Shown piece by piece: positions 8,973 to 17,822 of a DNA stretch of 64,000 bases. Numbering within the stretch: the stretch's first letter is position 1; each line of letters begins with the position of its first letter. A program made the translations under genes and the position numbers. Under the pieces are notes generated by a model. That model worked only from the letters and a program-made list of their open reading frames with translations, ran no database searches and had not been told where the DNA came from. Source of the DNA: Thauera sp. GDN1 (GTDB lineage: Bacteria; Pseudomonadota; Gammaproteobacteria; Burkholderiales; Rhodocyclaceae); contig NZ_CP097870.1 in assembly GCF_029223545.1 (NCBI RefSeq), forward strand, positions 3,038,001 through 3,102,000. Reading direction: 5' to 3'.

Positions 8973-9521
8973 ATGAGCACCCCCACCACCACCGTCGACC
9001 GCAGCGGCGAAGCGCTTGCCGAACTCTCGCGCCTGCCGCAGGACGCCTTCGTCGCCCGCCTCGAGGGCATCTTCGAACACTCGCCGTGGATCGCCGAGCG
9101 CGCCTGGAGCGCCGGCCCCTTCACCAGCATCGACGCACTGCACGCCGCGATGTGCCTGGTGGTCGACACCGCCGCGCCCTCGGAGCAGCTCGGCCTGATC
9201 TGCGCCCACCCGGAGCTCGCCGGCAAGGAGGCCGAGGCAGGCACGCTGACCACCGCCTCCACCGGCGAACAGCGCGGCGCCGGGCTCGACCAGTGCAGCA
9301 AGGAAGAACTCCAGCGCCTGCGCCAGCTCAACAAGGACTACCGCGCGCGCTTCGGCTTTCCTTTCGTGGTCGCGGTCAAGGGCCTCACCCGCCACCAGAT
9401 CATGGACCGCGTCGAGGCGCGCCTGGCCAACGACCGCGACATCGAGTTCCGCACCTGCCTGAACGAGATCGGCAAGATCGCCCGCTTCCGCCTGGATGCG
9501 ATGTTCGCGGCCGGCGCCTGA
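8973..9521 (+). CDS. uraD: OHCU decarboxylase
   Basis: A 182-residue 2-oxo-4-hydroxy-4-carboxy-5-ureidoimidazoline decarboxylase, which gives S-allantoin. Catalytic motifs are visible: HPEL at 79-82 (His79) and STGEQRGAGL starting at Ser96, with Glu99 and Gln100. The C-terminal segment GLTRHQIM also fits. The length is normal for stand-alone UraD. It starts 46 bases after puuD, and puuE begins 16 bases after its stop, so it is an internal operon gene. Confidence 0.96.
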   Translation: MSTPTTTVDRSGEALAELSRLPQDAFVARLEGIFEHSPWIAERAWSAGPFTSIDALHAAMCLVVDTAAPSEQLGLICAHPELAGKEAEAGTLTTASTGEQRGAGLDQCSKEELQRLRQLNKDYRARFGFPFVVAVKGLTRHQIMDRVEARLANDRDIEFRTCLNEIGKIARFRLDAMFAAGA

Positions 9522-9537
9522 GCGGAGGAAGGACACC

Positions 9538-10470
9538 ATGACCTCGACCAAGACCTACCCCCGCGACCTCATCGGCTACGGCAGGAACCCGCCGCACGCC
9601 GACTGGCCCGGCCGCGCCCGCGTCGCCGTGCAGTTCGTCCTCAACTACGAGGAGGGCGGCGAGAACTGCGTGCTCCACGGCGATGCCGGCAGCGAGCAGT
9701 TCCTCTCGGAACTCTTCAACGCCGCCAGCTACCCCGAGCGCCACCTGTCGATGGAAGGCATCTACGAGTACGGCTCGCGCGTGGGCGTGTGGCGCTTCCT
9801 GCGCGAGTTCGAGCGCCGCGGCCTGCCGATGACGATCTTCGGCGTGTCGATGGCGCTCGAGCGCCACCCCGAGCTGACCGCCGCCTTCAAGGAACTCGGC
9901 CACGAGATCGCCTGCCACGGCTGGCGCTGGATCCACTACCAGAACGTGCCCGAGGAGATCGAGCGCGAGCACATGAAGATCGGCATGGAGATCATCGAGC
10001 GCCTGACCGGCGAGCGCGCGCTGGGCTGGTACACCGGCCGCGACTCGCCGAACACCCGGCGCCTGGTCGCCGACCATGGCGGCTTCCTGTACGACTCGGA
10101 CTACTACGGCGACGACCTGCCATTCTGGACCGAGGTGCAGAAGACGAACGGCGACACCGTGCCGCACCTCGTCGTGCCTTACACGCTCGACACCAACGAC
10201 ATGCGCTTCGCCCTGCCGCAGGGCTTCTCGCACGGCGACGAGTTCTTCGAATACCTGCGTGACGCCTTCGACGTGATGTACGCCGAGGGCGAGGAGCGTC
10301 CGGCGATGATGAGCATCGGCATGCACTGCCGCCTGCTCGGCCGCCCGGGCCGCTTCAAGGCGCTGCAGCGCTTCCTCGACCACATCGAGAAGCACGACCG
10401 GGTGTGGGTGTGCCGCCGCGTCGACGTCGCCCGCCACTGGATCGAGCACCACCCCTACAACCCGAAATAA
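9538..10470 (+). CDS. puuE: Allantoinase PuuE, copy 1 (polysaccharide-deacetylase fold)
   Basis: A 310-residue metal-independent allantoinase of the PuuE family, hydrolysing allantoin to allantoate. It is related to polysaccharide deacetylases and not to the amidohydrolase AllB. The N-terminal YPRDLIGYG and internal [11 protein letters not shown] and [15 protein letters not shown] are family features. The ATG at 9538 is preceded by GGAGGAAGG; an upstream in-frame ATG at 9496 lies within uraD and is rejected. A second copy on the opposite strand at 40225-41157 is nearly identical except for the first six codons, the last three codons and a Lys/Arg change. Confidence 0.96.
   Translation: MTSTKTYPRDLIGYGRNPPHADWPGRARVAVQFVLNYEEGGENCVLHGDAGSEQFLSELFNAASYPERHLSMEGIYEYGSRVGVWRFLREFERRGLPMTIFGVSMALERHPELTAAFKELGHEIACHGWRWIHYQNVPEEIEREHMKIGMEIIERLTGERALGWYTGRDSPNTRRLVADHGGFLYDSDYYGDDLPFWTEVQKTNGDTVPHLVVPYTLDTNDMRFALPQGFSHGDEFFEYLRDAFDVMYAEGEERPAMMSIGMHCRLLGRPGRFKALQRFLDHIEKHDRVWVCRRVDVARHWIEHHPYNPK
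9556..10458 (+). repeat. Long inverted duplicate of puuE coding sequence, copy A
   Basis: From codon 7 (Tyr) to codon 307 (Tyr) this DNA is nearly identical to the complement of 40237-41139. The few visible differences are mostly silent. Identity stops inside the coding region at both ends, and flanking DNA is unrelated. Confidence 0.92.
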
Positions 10471-10495
10471 CGCCACCCCCAAAAGGAGAACACTC

Positions 10496-11545
10496 ATGGC
10501 CAGCCACACCCCCGGCGCCCCCGTCTTCGCCCCCGCTGCCGAGCTGCCCGACTGGGCGCTGCGTTCGGTCGACCTCGCCAACCCGCGCCTGGGCGCCAAG
10601 GCGCTCGCCGCCTCCGACGACTTCTTCGCCGAGGTTTCGCGCATGCTCAACCCCGAACCCGCCCAGTTCGTCCCCGGCAAGTTCGACACCAACGGCAAGT
10701 GGATGGACGGCTGGGAGTCGCGCAGGAAGCGCGTCGCCGGCCACGACTGGGCCCTGGTCAGGCTCGGCGTCAAGGGCGTGATCCGCGGCTTCGATGTCGA
10801 CACCTCGCACTTCACCGGCAACTACCCGCCGGCGGTCTCGATCGAGGCCTGCGTGTCGGAGACCGACGACATCGAGGCCCTGAAGGCCGCGACCTGGACC
10901 GAGATCCTCCCGGCCACCGCCTGCGGTCCCAACAGCCACCACATCCTCGAGTGCGCGAGCGACGCGGCGTGGACCCACCTGCGCGTGAACATGTATCCGG
11001 ACGGCGGCATCGCCCGCCTGCGCGTCTATGGCCGCCCGGTCGGCACGCTGGCGGCCAAGGCCGCTGCGGGCGAACTGGTCGATCTGATCGCGATGGAGAA
11101 CGGCGGCCGTGCGGTATCGTGGAACGACGCCAGCTTCGGTTCGTCCGCTGCCGCCCTGCTGCTGCCCGGGCGCGGCATGAACATGGGCGACGGCTGGGAG
11201 ACCCGCCGCCGCCGCGAGCCGGGCAACGACTGGTGCGTGCTCGAGCTCGGCGCCCCCGGCACGGTGGAGAAGATCGAAGTCGACACCGCCTTCTTCAAGG
11301 GCAACTACCCGGACCGCTGCTCGGTGCAGGCCGCCTATGTGACCGGCGGCACCGACCGCTCGATCACCACCCAGTCGATGTTCTGGCACACCCTGCTGCC
11401 CGAGCAGAAGCTGGAGATGGACGCCATCCATACCTTCACCGCGGAAGTGGCCAAGCTCGGCCCGATCACCCACGTGCGCCTCAACATCTTCCCCGACGGC
11501 GGCGTCTCGCGCCTGCGCCTGTGGGGCAAGGTCGAGGCGAAGTAA
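10496..11545 (+). CDS. alc: Allantoicase, copy 1
   Basis: A 349-residue allantoicase that hydrolyses allantoate to urea and ureidoglycolate. It has two tandem homologous beta-sandwich repeats. The first includes DGWESRRKR...DWALVRLG and the second [11 protein letters not shown]...DWCVLELG, each with a following [14 protein letters not shown]-type segment. AAAAGGAGAACACTC precedes the ATG. It starts 25 bases after puuE, and allA begins 8 bases after it. The second copy (44607-45656) differs in protein by a single visible residue (Leu to Phe near the C-terminus). Confidence 0.97.
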   Translation: MASHTPGAPVFAPAAELPDWALRSVDLANPRLGAKALAASDDFFAEVSRMLNPEPAQFVPGKFDTNGKWMDGWESRRKRVAGHDWALVRLGVKGVIRGFDVDTSHFTGNYPPAVSIEACVSETDDIEALKAATWTEILPATACGPNSHHILECASDAAWTHLRVNMYPDGGIARLRVYGRPVGTLAAKAAAGELVDLIAMENGGRAVSWNDASFGSSAAALLLPGRGMNMGDGWETRRRREPGNDWCVLELGAPGTVEKIEVDTAFFKGNYPDRCSVQAAYVTGGTDRSITTQSMFWHTLLPEQKLEMDAIHTFTAEVAKLGPITHVRLNIFPDGGVSRLRLWGKVEAK

Positions 11546-12055
11546 GCGCCGCCATGTCCGCCCCGACGCCCCTCCCCCTCACGGTCCGATCGCTCACCCG
11601 CGAGGCCTTCGCCCCCTACGGCGAGGTCATCGAGGCCAGCGATGCGGTCCAGCACTTCACCATCAACGCCGGCAACACCGAGCGCTACCACGACCTCGCA
11701 CGCATCGAGCCCGGCCCCGACGGGCGGGTCATCGTCTCCCTCTTCCGCGGACAGCCGCGTGCCCTGCCCTTCACCGTCACCATGATGGAGCGCCACCCGC
11801 TCGCCTCACAGGCCTTCATCCCGATGTCGGGCAGGCCCTACCTGGTCGTGGTCGCCCCCGCCGGCGCGGTACCCAGGGTCGAGGACCTCCGGGTCTTCCT
11901 CGCCCGCGCCGACCAGGGCGTCAACTACGCCACCGGCGTCTGGCACCACCCCCTGCTCGCCCTCGAGGGGGTCTCCGACTTCCTCGTCGTCGATCGCAGC
12001 GGGCCCGGCCACAATTGCGACGAGGTCCAGCTCGAAACGGCGGGCCTCATCGCCG
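10496..12055 (+). repeat. Long direct duplicate of alc-allA, copy A
   Basis: About 1,560 bases nearly identical to 44607-46166, with roughly a dozen scattered base differences found by reading the two side by side. Identity begins exactly at the alc ATG and ends four codons before the allA stop; the upstream and downstream DNA is unrelated. No terminal repeats or transposase lie at the edges. Confidence 0.93.
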
Positions 12056-12063
12056 GCATGTGA
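11554..12063 (+). CDS. allA: Ureidoglycolate lyase, copy 1
   Basis: A 169-residue cupin-fold ureidoglycolate lyase, converting ureidoglycolate to glyoxylate and urea. The family core is seen in [30 protein letters not shown] and the C-terminal [10 protein letters not shown]. The ATG lies eight bases after the alc stop. It is the last gene of the urate operon; a GGDEF gene follows after 109 bases. The second copy at 45665-46177 ends in a different C-terminus (EPN in place of GM) and has Ser/Pro, Arg/His and Leu/Ile substitutions. Confidence 0.95.
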   Translation: MSAPTPLPLTVRSLTREAFAPYGEVIEASDAVQHFTINAGNTERYHDLARIEPGPDGRVIVSLFRGQPRALPFTVTMMERHPLASQAFIPMSGRPYLVVVAPAGAVPRVEDLRVFLARADQGVNYATGVWHHPLLALEGVSDFLVVDRSGPGHNCDEVQLETAGLIAGM

Positions 12064-12172
12064 TCGCGGCGCAGCGGGACGAAGCGCCAATGCGATGCCC
12101 GGGCGCCCGGACACGAGCCGACGGGCGTCCGGGCTGATAGCATTGCTTCCTTTCCGAAGAGCGCCAGCAGCG

Positions 12173-13420
<1,248 letters not shown>

Positions 13421-13495
13421 GGGGCTCGTCCCCGCCTACACGCCGGGAACTCGCCGCAGCGGCGACCCGCACACCGACTCGCGCCCCATCCCGCC

Positions 13496-14260
13496 ATGCA
13501 GCCCTTCGATCCCTATGCCACCCGCCCCGACACCGTCAGCCCCGAGGAATGGCGCGCCCGCGTCGACCTCGCCGCCTGCTACCGCCTGGCCGCGCGCCGG
13601 GGGTGGTCGGACCTGATCTACACCCACATCTCGCTGCGCCTGCCCGGCCGCGACGACGCCTTCCTGATCAACGCCTTCGGCCAGCGCTTCGACGAGATCA
13701 CCGCCTCCAGCCTGCTGACCATCGACCTCGACGGCCGCGTCATCGACGGCAGCGACCGCGTCGCCAATCCGAGCGGCTTCGCCATCCACGGCGCGGTGCA
13801 CCGTGCGCGCGCCGACGCCCATTGCGTGATCCACCTCCACACCGACGCCGGCATCGCGGTGTCGGCGCTCGCCGACGGCCTGCTGCCGCTGTCGCAGCAC
13901 GCGATGCGCTTCTGGCGCGACCTCGGCTACCACGACTACCAGGGGCTGGCCTTCGGCGCCGAGGAGCAGGCGCGCTTGATCGCCGAACTGGGCGCCCACC
14001 GCGCGATGATGCTGCGCAACCACGGCACGCTGACCTGCGGGCGGACGGTGGCCGAAGCCTTCGTGCTGATGGACACGCTGGACAAGGCCTGCCGCATCCA
14101 GCTCGCGGCGATGGCCGCCGGCGCGGTGACCATGCCGGCGGAAGACGTGCTCGCCCGCACCCATGCCCAGCTCACCGCCGACCCGGAGCCCGAAGGCGCC
14201 CTCGAATGGCCCGCGCTGCTGCGCGCCCTGATGCGCAGCGAGCCGGATTTCGCGCGCTGA
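13496..14260 (+). CDS. Class II aldolase/adducin family protein
   Basis: A 254-residue protein of the zinc-dependent class II aldolase family. Metal-ligand candidates are HLH in CVIHLHTDAG (about residues 120-122) and the later His in MLRNHGTLTCG. FAIHGAVHRAR and SDLIYTHISLR are also typical. The gene starts 75 bases after the cyclase, and a small tautomerase gene follows 39 bases after it, so the pair probably acts on one oxo-acid or sugar acid. Its position inside the purine locus could mean a side branch of ureide or glyoxylate metabolism, but the substrate cannot be read. Confidence 0.85.
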   Translation: MQPFDPYATRPDTVSPEEWRARVDLAACYRLAARRGWSDLIYTHISLRLPGRDDAFLINAFGQRFDEITASSLLTIDLDGRVIDGSDRVANPSGFAIHGAVHRARADAHCVIHLHTDAGIAVSALADGLLPLSQHAMRFWRDLGYHDYQGLAFGAEEQARLIAELGAHRAMMLRNHGTLTCGRTVAEAFVLMDTLDKACRIQLAAMAAGAVTMPAEDVLARTHAQLTADPEPEGALEWPALLRALMRSEPDFAR

Positions 14261-14299
14261 ACCTGCCGCACTGCCCCCAATTACCACCAGGAGCCCTCC

Positions 14300-14488
14300 A
14301 TGCCCACCTTCCACATCGAACTCTTCGAAGGCCGCAGCCCCGAGAAAAAACGCGAGCTCGTCGAAGCCCTGACCCGGGAAACCTGCCGCGTGCTCGAATG
14401 CGAGCCTGGCTCGGTCGACATCATCCTGGTCGAGGTCAGGCGCGAGCACTGGGCCACCGGCGGGGTGCTGTGGTCGGAGCGGAACTGA
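14300..14488 (+). CDS. 4-oxalocrotonate tautomerase family enzyme
   Basis: A 62-residue protein, the normal size of this family, beginning Met-Pro-Thr; removal of Met exposes the catalytic N-terminal proline. The sequence FHIELFEGRSPEKKRELVEAL and the later IILVEVRREHWATGG match small tautomerases that move a keto-enol double bond. CAGGAG lies seven to eight bases before the ATG. It follows the aldolase gene closely and probably shares its transcript. The real substrate is unknown; a ring-cleavage role is not supported by neighbours. Confidence 0.88.
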   Translation: MPTFHIELFEGRSPEKKRELVEALTRETCRVLECEPGSVDIILVEVRREHWATGGVLWSERN

Positions 14489-14560
14489 GTCTCTGCGCCG
14501 GCTCGGCGAGGTGATCCCGCGCTGCCGCCGGGTGGCGGATATACGGATCCACTGATGCGT

Positions 14561-14642
14561 TCTATAAGCCCATAAAGGTTTTCATATCACGGCGTGCTCC
14601 TAGACTGGACCCATCAGTCCATAACGACAAGGAGACGCCACG
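14561..14642 (+). promoter_or_regulatory. Candidate promoter and leader of the first urate permease
   Basis: An AT-rich stretch (TCTATAAGCCCATAAAGG) is followed by TAGACT at 14601-14606, a possible -10 element, with TTTTCA about 16 bases before it. A small hairpin TGGAC/GTCCA (14606-14610 and 14617-14621) and AAGGAG precede the ATG at 14643. CCTAGACT also occurs 187 bases before the second permease. GCCCATAA recurs between lysR and gcl (49799-49806). A xanthine-sensing RNA is conceivable but I could not support one. Confidence 0.3.
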
Positions 14643-16043
14643 ATGTCCGCCCAATCCGGCACCCGCCGCCAGCCCGAGCTCGACCCCGTGGACCAGTGCC
14701 CGCCCGGCGGGCGCCTGTTCACCCTCGCCCTGCAGCACGTGCTGGTGATGTACGCCGGCGCGATCGCGGTGCCGCTGATCGTCGGCGGCGCGCTCAAGCT
14801 GCCCAAGGACCAGATCGCCTTCCTGATCAACGCCGACCTGCTGTGCTGCGGACTGGTCACCATCATCCAGGCGCTCGGCGTCGGCCGCTTCGGCATCCGC
14901 CTGCCGATCATGATGGGGGTCACCTTCGCCGCGGTCGGGCCGATGGTGGCGATGGCGGGCAATCCCGAGCTCGGCATCAACGCCATCCTCGGCTCGGGCA
15001 TCGCCGCCGGCCTGTTCGGCATCCTGTTCGCACCGCTGGTATCGCGCGCGCTGCCGCTGTTTCCGCCGGTGGTCACCGGCTCGATCATCGCGGTGATCGG
15101 CATCTCGCTGATGCCGGTGGCGATCAACTGGTCGGCCGGCGGGCAGCCGAAGATACGCGACGCGGCCAGCGGCCTGCTGATCGACAACCCGGCCTACGGC
15201 TCGCTCGAATACCTCGCCATCGCCGCCATCGTGCTGCTGGTGGTGCTGGCGGTCACCCGCTTCGGCCGCGGCTTCCTGTCCAACGTCGCGGTGCTGGTCG
15301 GCATGGGCGTGGGCTTCGCGATTGCGATGGCGATGGGCAAGGTCAGCTTCGACGGCCTGGCCGACGTGCCCTGGATGTCGGTGGTCACGCCGCTGCACTT
15401 CGGCATGCCGATCTTCGATCCGGTCTCGATCGCCACCATGTGCCTGGTGATGGTGGTGGTGATGGTCGAGTCGCTCGGCATGTTCCTCGCGCTCGGCGAG
15501 CTCACCGGCCGCCGCCTGTCGCGCGACGACCTCACCCGGGGGCTGCGCACCGACGGCCTGGGCACCCTGATCGGCGGCTTCCTCAACACCTTCCCGCACA
15601 CCAGCTTCTCGCAGAACGTGGGCCTGGTCGGCGTCACCGGGGTGAAGAGCCGCTGGGTGTGCGTGGCCGGCGGCGCGATCCTGATGGCCTTCGGCCTGTT
15701 CCCGAAGATGGCGCTGATCATCGCCTCGGTGCCGCAGTACGTGCTCGGCGGCGCCGGTCTGGTGATGTTCGGCATGGTCGCCGCCACCGGCATCAAGATC
15801 CTGCTCGCGGCCGACCTGCGCAACAACCGCTTCAACCTCTACATCGTCGCGCTGTCGGTCGGCGCGGGCATGATCCCGATGGTGGCGCCGAAGTTCTTCC
15901 ACCAGATGCCGCATGCGCTCGAACCGCTGCTGCACAGCGGCATCCTGCTGGCGGCGATCACCGCGGTCACGCTCAACCTGTTCCTCAACGGCGGCCGCCG
16001 CGACGCCACCAGCGACGCGATCCAGCCGGCGATGGCGCACTGA
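14643..16043 (+). CDS. NCS2 urate/xanthine permease, first copy
   Basis: A 466-residue integral membrane protein of the nucleobase-ascorbate (NCS2) family with about twelve to fourteen hydrophobic segments. The family signature QNVGLVGVTGVKSRW is intact, as is the conserved acidic residue region VESLGMFLALGELTGR. The segment FNTFPHTSFSQN resembles urate permease UacT more than xanthine permease XanQ, so urate import by proton symport is likely. AAGGAGACGCCACG precedes the ATG. It follows the tautomerase and precedes xdhABC. Its paralogue at 47192 is clearly similar but not a recent copy. Confidence 0.9.
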   Translation: MSAQSGTRRQPELDPVDQCPPGGRLFTLALQHVLVMYAGAIAVPLIVGGALKLPKDQIAFLINADLLCCGLVTIIQALGVGRFGIRLPIMMGVTFAAVGPMVAMAGNPELGINAILGSGIAAGLFGILFAPLVSRALPLFPPVVTGSIIAVIGISLMPVAINWSAGGQPKIRDAASGLLIDNPAYGSLEYLAIAAIVLLVVLAVTRFGRGFLSNVAVLVGMGVGFAIAMAMGKVSFDGLADVPWMSVVTPLHFGMPIFDPVSIATMCLVMVVVMVESLGMFLALGELTGRRLSRDDLTRGLRTDGLGTLIGGFLNTFPHTSFSQNVGLVGVTGVKSRWVCVAGGAILMAFGLFPKMALIIASVPQYVLGGAGLVMFGMVAATGIKILLAADLRNNRFNLYIVALSVGAGMIPMVAPKFFHQMPHALEPLLHSGILLAAITAVTLNLFLNGGRRDATSDAIQPAMAH

Positions 16044-16061
16044 GGGCGGGCCGCGCGGCAG

Positions 16062-16134
16062 TTTCGCGGCTGCCGCAGCTCCCACCCTGAAAGCTGGCGC
16101 GATGCGCTGTGGGAACGGTGGCCGCCGCGAAAAC
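16062..16134. repeat. REP-like palindromic element, copy 2 (divergent)
   Basis: Left arm TTTCGCGGCTGCCGCAGCTC (16062-16081) continuing into CCAC, and right arm at about 16108-16134 reading TGTGGGAACGGTGGCCGCC then GCGAAAAC, form an imperfect inverted repeat. It starts about 19 bases after the permease stop. The core (CGCGGC...GCTCCCAC) matches the elements at 6149 and 52584. About 160 bases of GC-rich DNA without a recognisable gene follow before xdhA. Confidence 0.65.
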
Positions 16135-16294
16135 AAGGCTCGCCGCCGCGACGATGCCACCGGAGACCCCCATACCCTTGCCCCCACCGGGTCTCTTGCG
16201 GGCTCCGCCCGTTACGCGGGCTGCGGCCGCGGCCGGAGGCACAGTGCGCGCGGAACGCGCTACCATCGTCGGGTCTGCAGCAGCCCCGGACCCG

Positions 16295-17812
16295 ATGATG
16301 GATCGCAACACCCTCCGCATCCTGCTCGACGGCGAACCGGTCGAAGTCGCCGGCGTCCCTCCCACCACCAGCCTGCTCGCCTGGCTGCGCGGCGCGCGCG
16401 GCCTGACCGGCACCAAGGAAGGCTGCAACGAGGGCGACTGCGGCGCGTGCACCGTGGTCGTCGCCGCGCTCGCCGGCGAAGATGCCGCGCTCGAGCTCGC
16501 CAGTCTCAACGCCTGCCTGTGCTTCCTGCCCACGCTCGACGGCAAGGCGGTGTTCACCGTCGAATACCTGCGCGCCCAGTGCGGCGGCGAGCTGCATCCG
16601 GTGCAGCAGGCGCTGGTGGATTGCCACGGCTCGCAATGCGGCTTCTGCACGCCCGGTTTCGCGATGTCGCTATGGGCGCTCTACAACGCCTGCGTGGCCG
16701 ACGACAGCCGGCCGGACGCGGCCCGCATCCGCAGCACGCTCACCGGCAACCTGTGCCGCTGCACCGGCTACCGGCCGATCGTCGAGGCCGGGCAGCGCAT
16801 GTTCGAGCTGCCCGTGCGCGCGCTCGACCGCGACGCGCTGCGCCGCAGCCTGCTCGCCCTGCAGCGCCACGACACGCTGGACTACGCGCATCCGGCCGCG
16901 CGCTTCCTTGCCCCGCGCACGTTGAGCGAACTGCTCGAGCTGCGCGCACGCCATCCCGAGGCGACGGTGCTCGCCGGCGGCACCGACGTCGGCCTGTGGG
17001 TCAACAAGCAGCTGCGCACGCTCGGCACCGTCCTCTACCTCGGCGAGGTCGCGGAATTGCGCCGGGTGGTCGAGGAAGACGGCGTGCTGCACGTCGGCGC
17101 CGGCGCCAGCCTCACCACCGCCTTCGCCGCGCTCGCCCGCCATTGGCCCGAGCTCGGCGAGCTGTGGGAGCGCTTCGCTTCGCCGCCGGTGCGCAATGCC
17201 GGCACCCTGGGCGGCAACGTCGCCAACGGCTCGCCGATCGGCGACTCGATGCCGGCGCTGATCGCGCTCGGCGCCCGCGTCGTGCTCGCCAGCGTGCGCG
17301 GCCGGCGCAGCCTGGCACTGGAGGAGTTTTACCTCGACTACATGAAGAAGGACCTCGCCGCCGACGAGATCGTCGCCGCGATCGAGGTCCCGCTGCCCGC
17401 CGCCGACCTGCGATTCCGCACCTGGAAGCTGTCGAAGCGCTACGACTCCGACATCTCCGCGGCGTGCGGCGCCTTCACGCTGCGCCTGGAGGACGGCATG
17501 GTACGCACGCCGCGCATCGCCTTCGGCGGCATGGCCGCCACCCCGCGCCGTGCGGCGCGCACCGAGGCCGCGCTCGACGGCAGGCCCTGGGACGAGGCCA
17601 CGCTTGCGCTCGCGGTGCAGGCCCTCGACCAGGACTTCGATCCGCTCACCGACCTGCGTGCCAGCGCCGCTTACCGTCGCCGCGCCGCCGCCGGCCTGCT
17701 GCGCCGCTTCTTCCTCGAGACCCGCGTCGACACGCCGCTCGCGCCCGCGCAGACGCGGGTCTTCGCCGCCTTCGACCCCTGCGCCGTGCTCCCCCGCGGC
17801 GAAGACGCCTGA
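16295..17812 (+). CDS. xdhA: Xanthine dehydrogenase small subunit (2Fe-2S and FAD)
   Basis: A 505-residue subunit that passes electrons from the molybdenum site to FAD and NAD. Residues 1-165 carry both [2Fe-2S] sites: Cys44, Cys49, Cys52 and Cys74, then Cys115, Cys118, Cys154 and Cys156 (CGFCTPG and NLCRCTGYRP). The FAD-binding domain follows (about 200-500, with VLAGGTDVGLW and NAGTLGGNVANGSPIGD). Two adjacent ATGs (16295 and 16298) begin the conserved sequence; the frame is open to 16109 but that part overlaps the palindromic region and has no domain. It precedes xdhB by 10 bases. Confidence 0.95.
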   Translation: MMDRNTLRILLDGEPVEVAGVPPTTSLLAWLRGARGLTGTKEGCNEGDCGACTVVVAALAGEDAALELASLNACLCFLPTLDGKAVFTVEYLRAQCGGELHPVQQALVDCHGSQCGFCTPGFAMSLWALYNACVADDSRPDAARIRSTLTGNLCRCTGYRPIVEAGQRMFELPVRALDRDALRRSLLALQRHDTLDYAHPAARFLAPRTLSELLELRARHPEATVLAGGTDVGLWVNKQLRTLGTVLYLGEVAELRRVVEEDGVLHVGAGASLTTAFAALARHWPELGELWERFASPPVRNAGTLGGNVANGSPIGDSMPALIALGARVVLASVRGRRSLALEEFYLDYMKKDLAADEIVAAIEVPLPAADLRFRTWKLSKRYDSDISAACGAFTLRLEDGMVRTPRIAFGGMAATPRRAARTEAALDGRPWDEATLALAVQALDQDFDPLTDLRASAAYRRRAAAGLLRRFFLETRVDTPLAPAQTRVFAAFDPCAVLPRGEDA

Positions 17813-17822
17813 GGCCGCCGCC

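Noticed and set aside
14561..14642. A possible xanthine/urate-sensing RNA before the first urate permease
   Set aside because: Small hairpin and AT-rich patches are present, but I could not match a known aptamer consensus with confidence; a covariance scan for NMT1 would decide.
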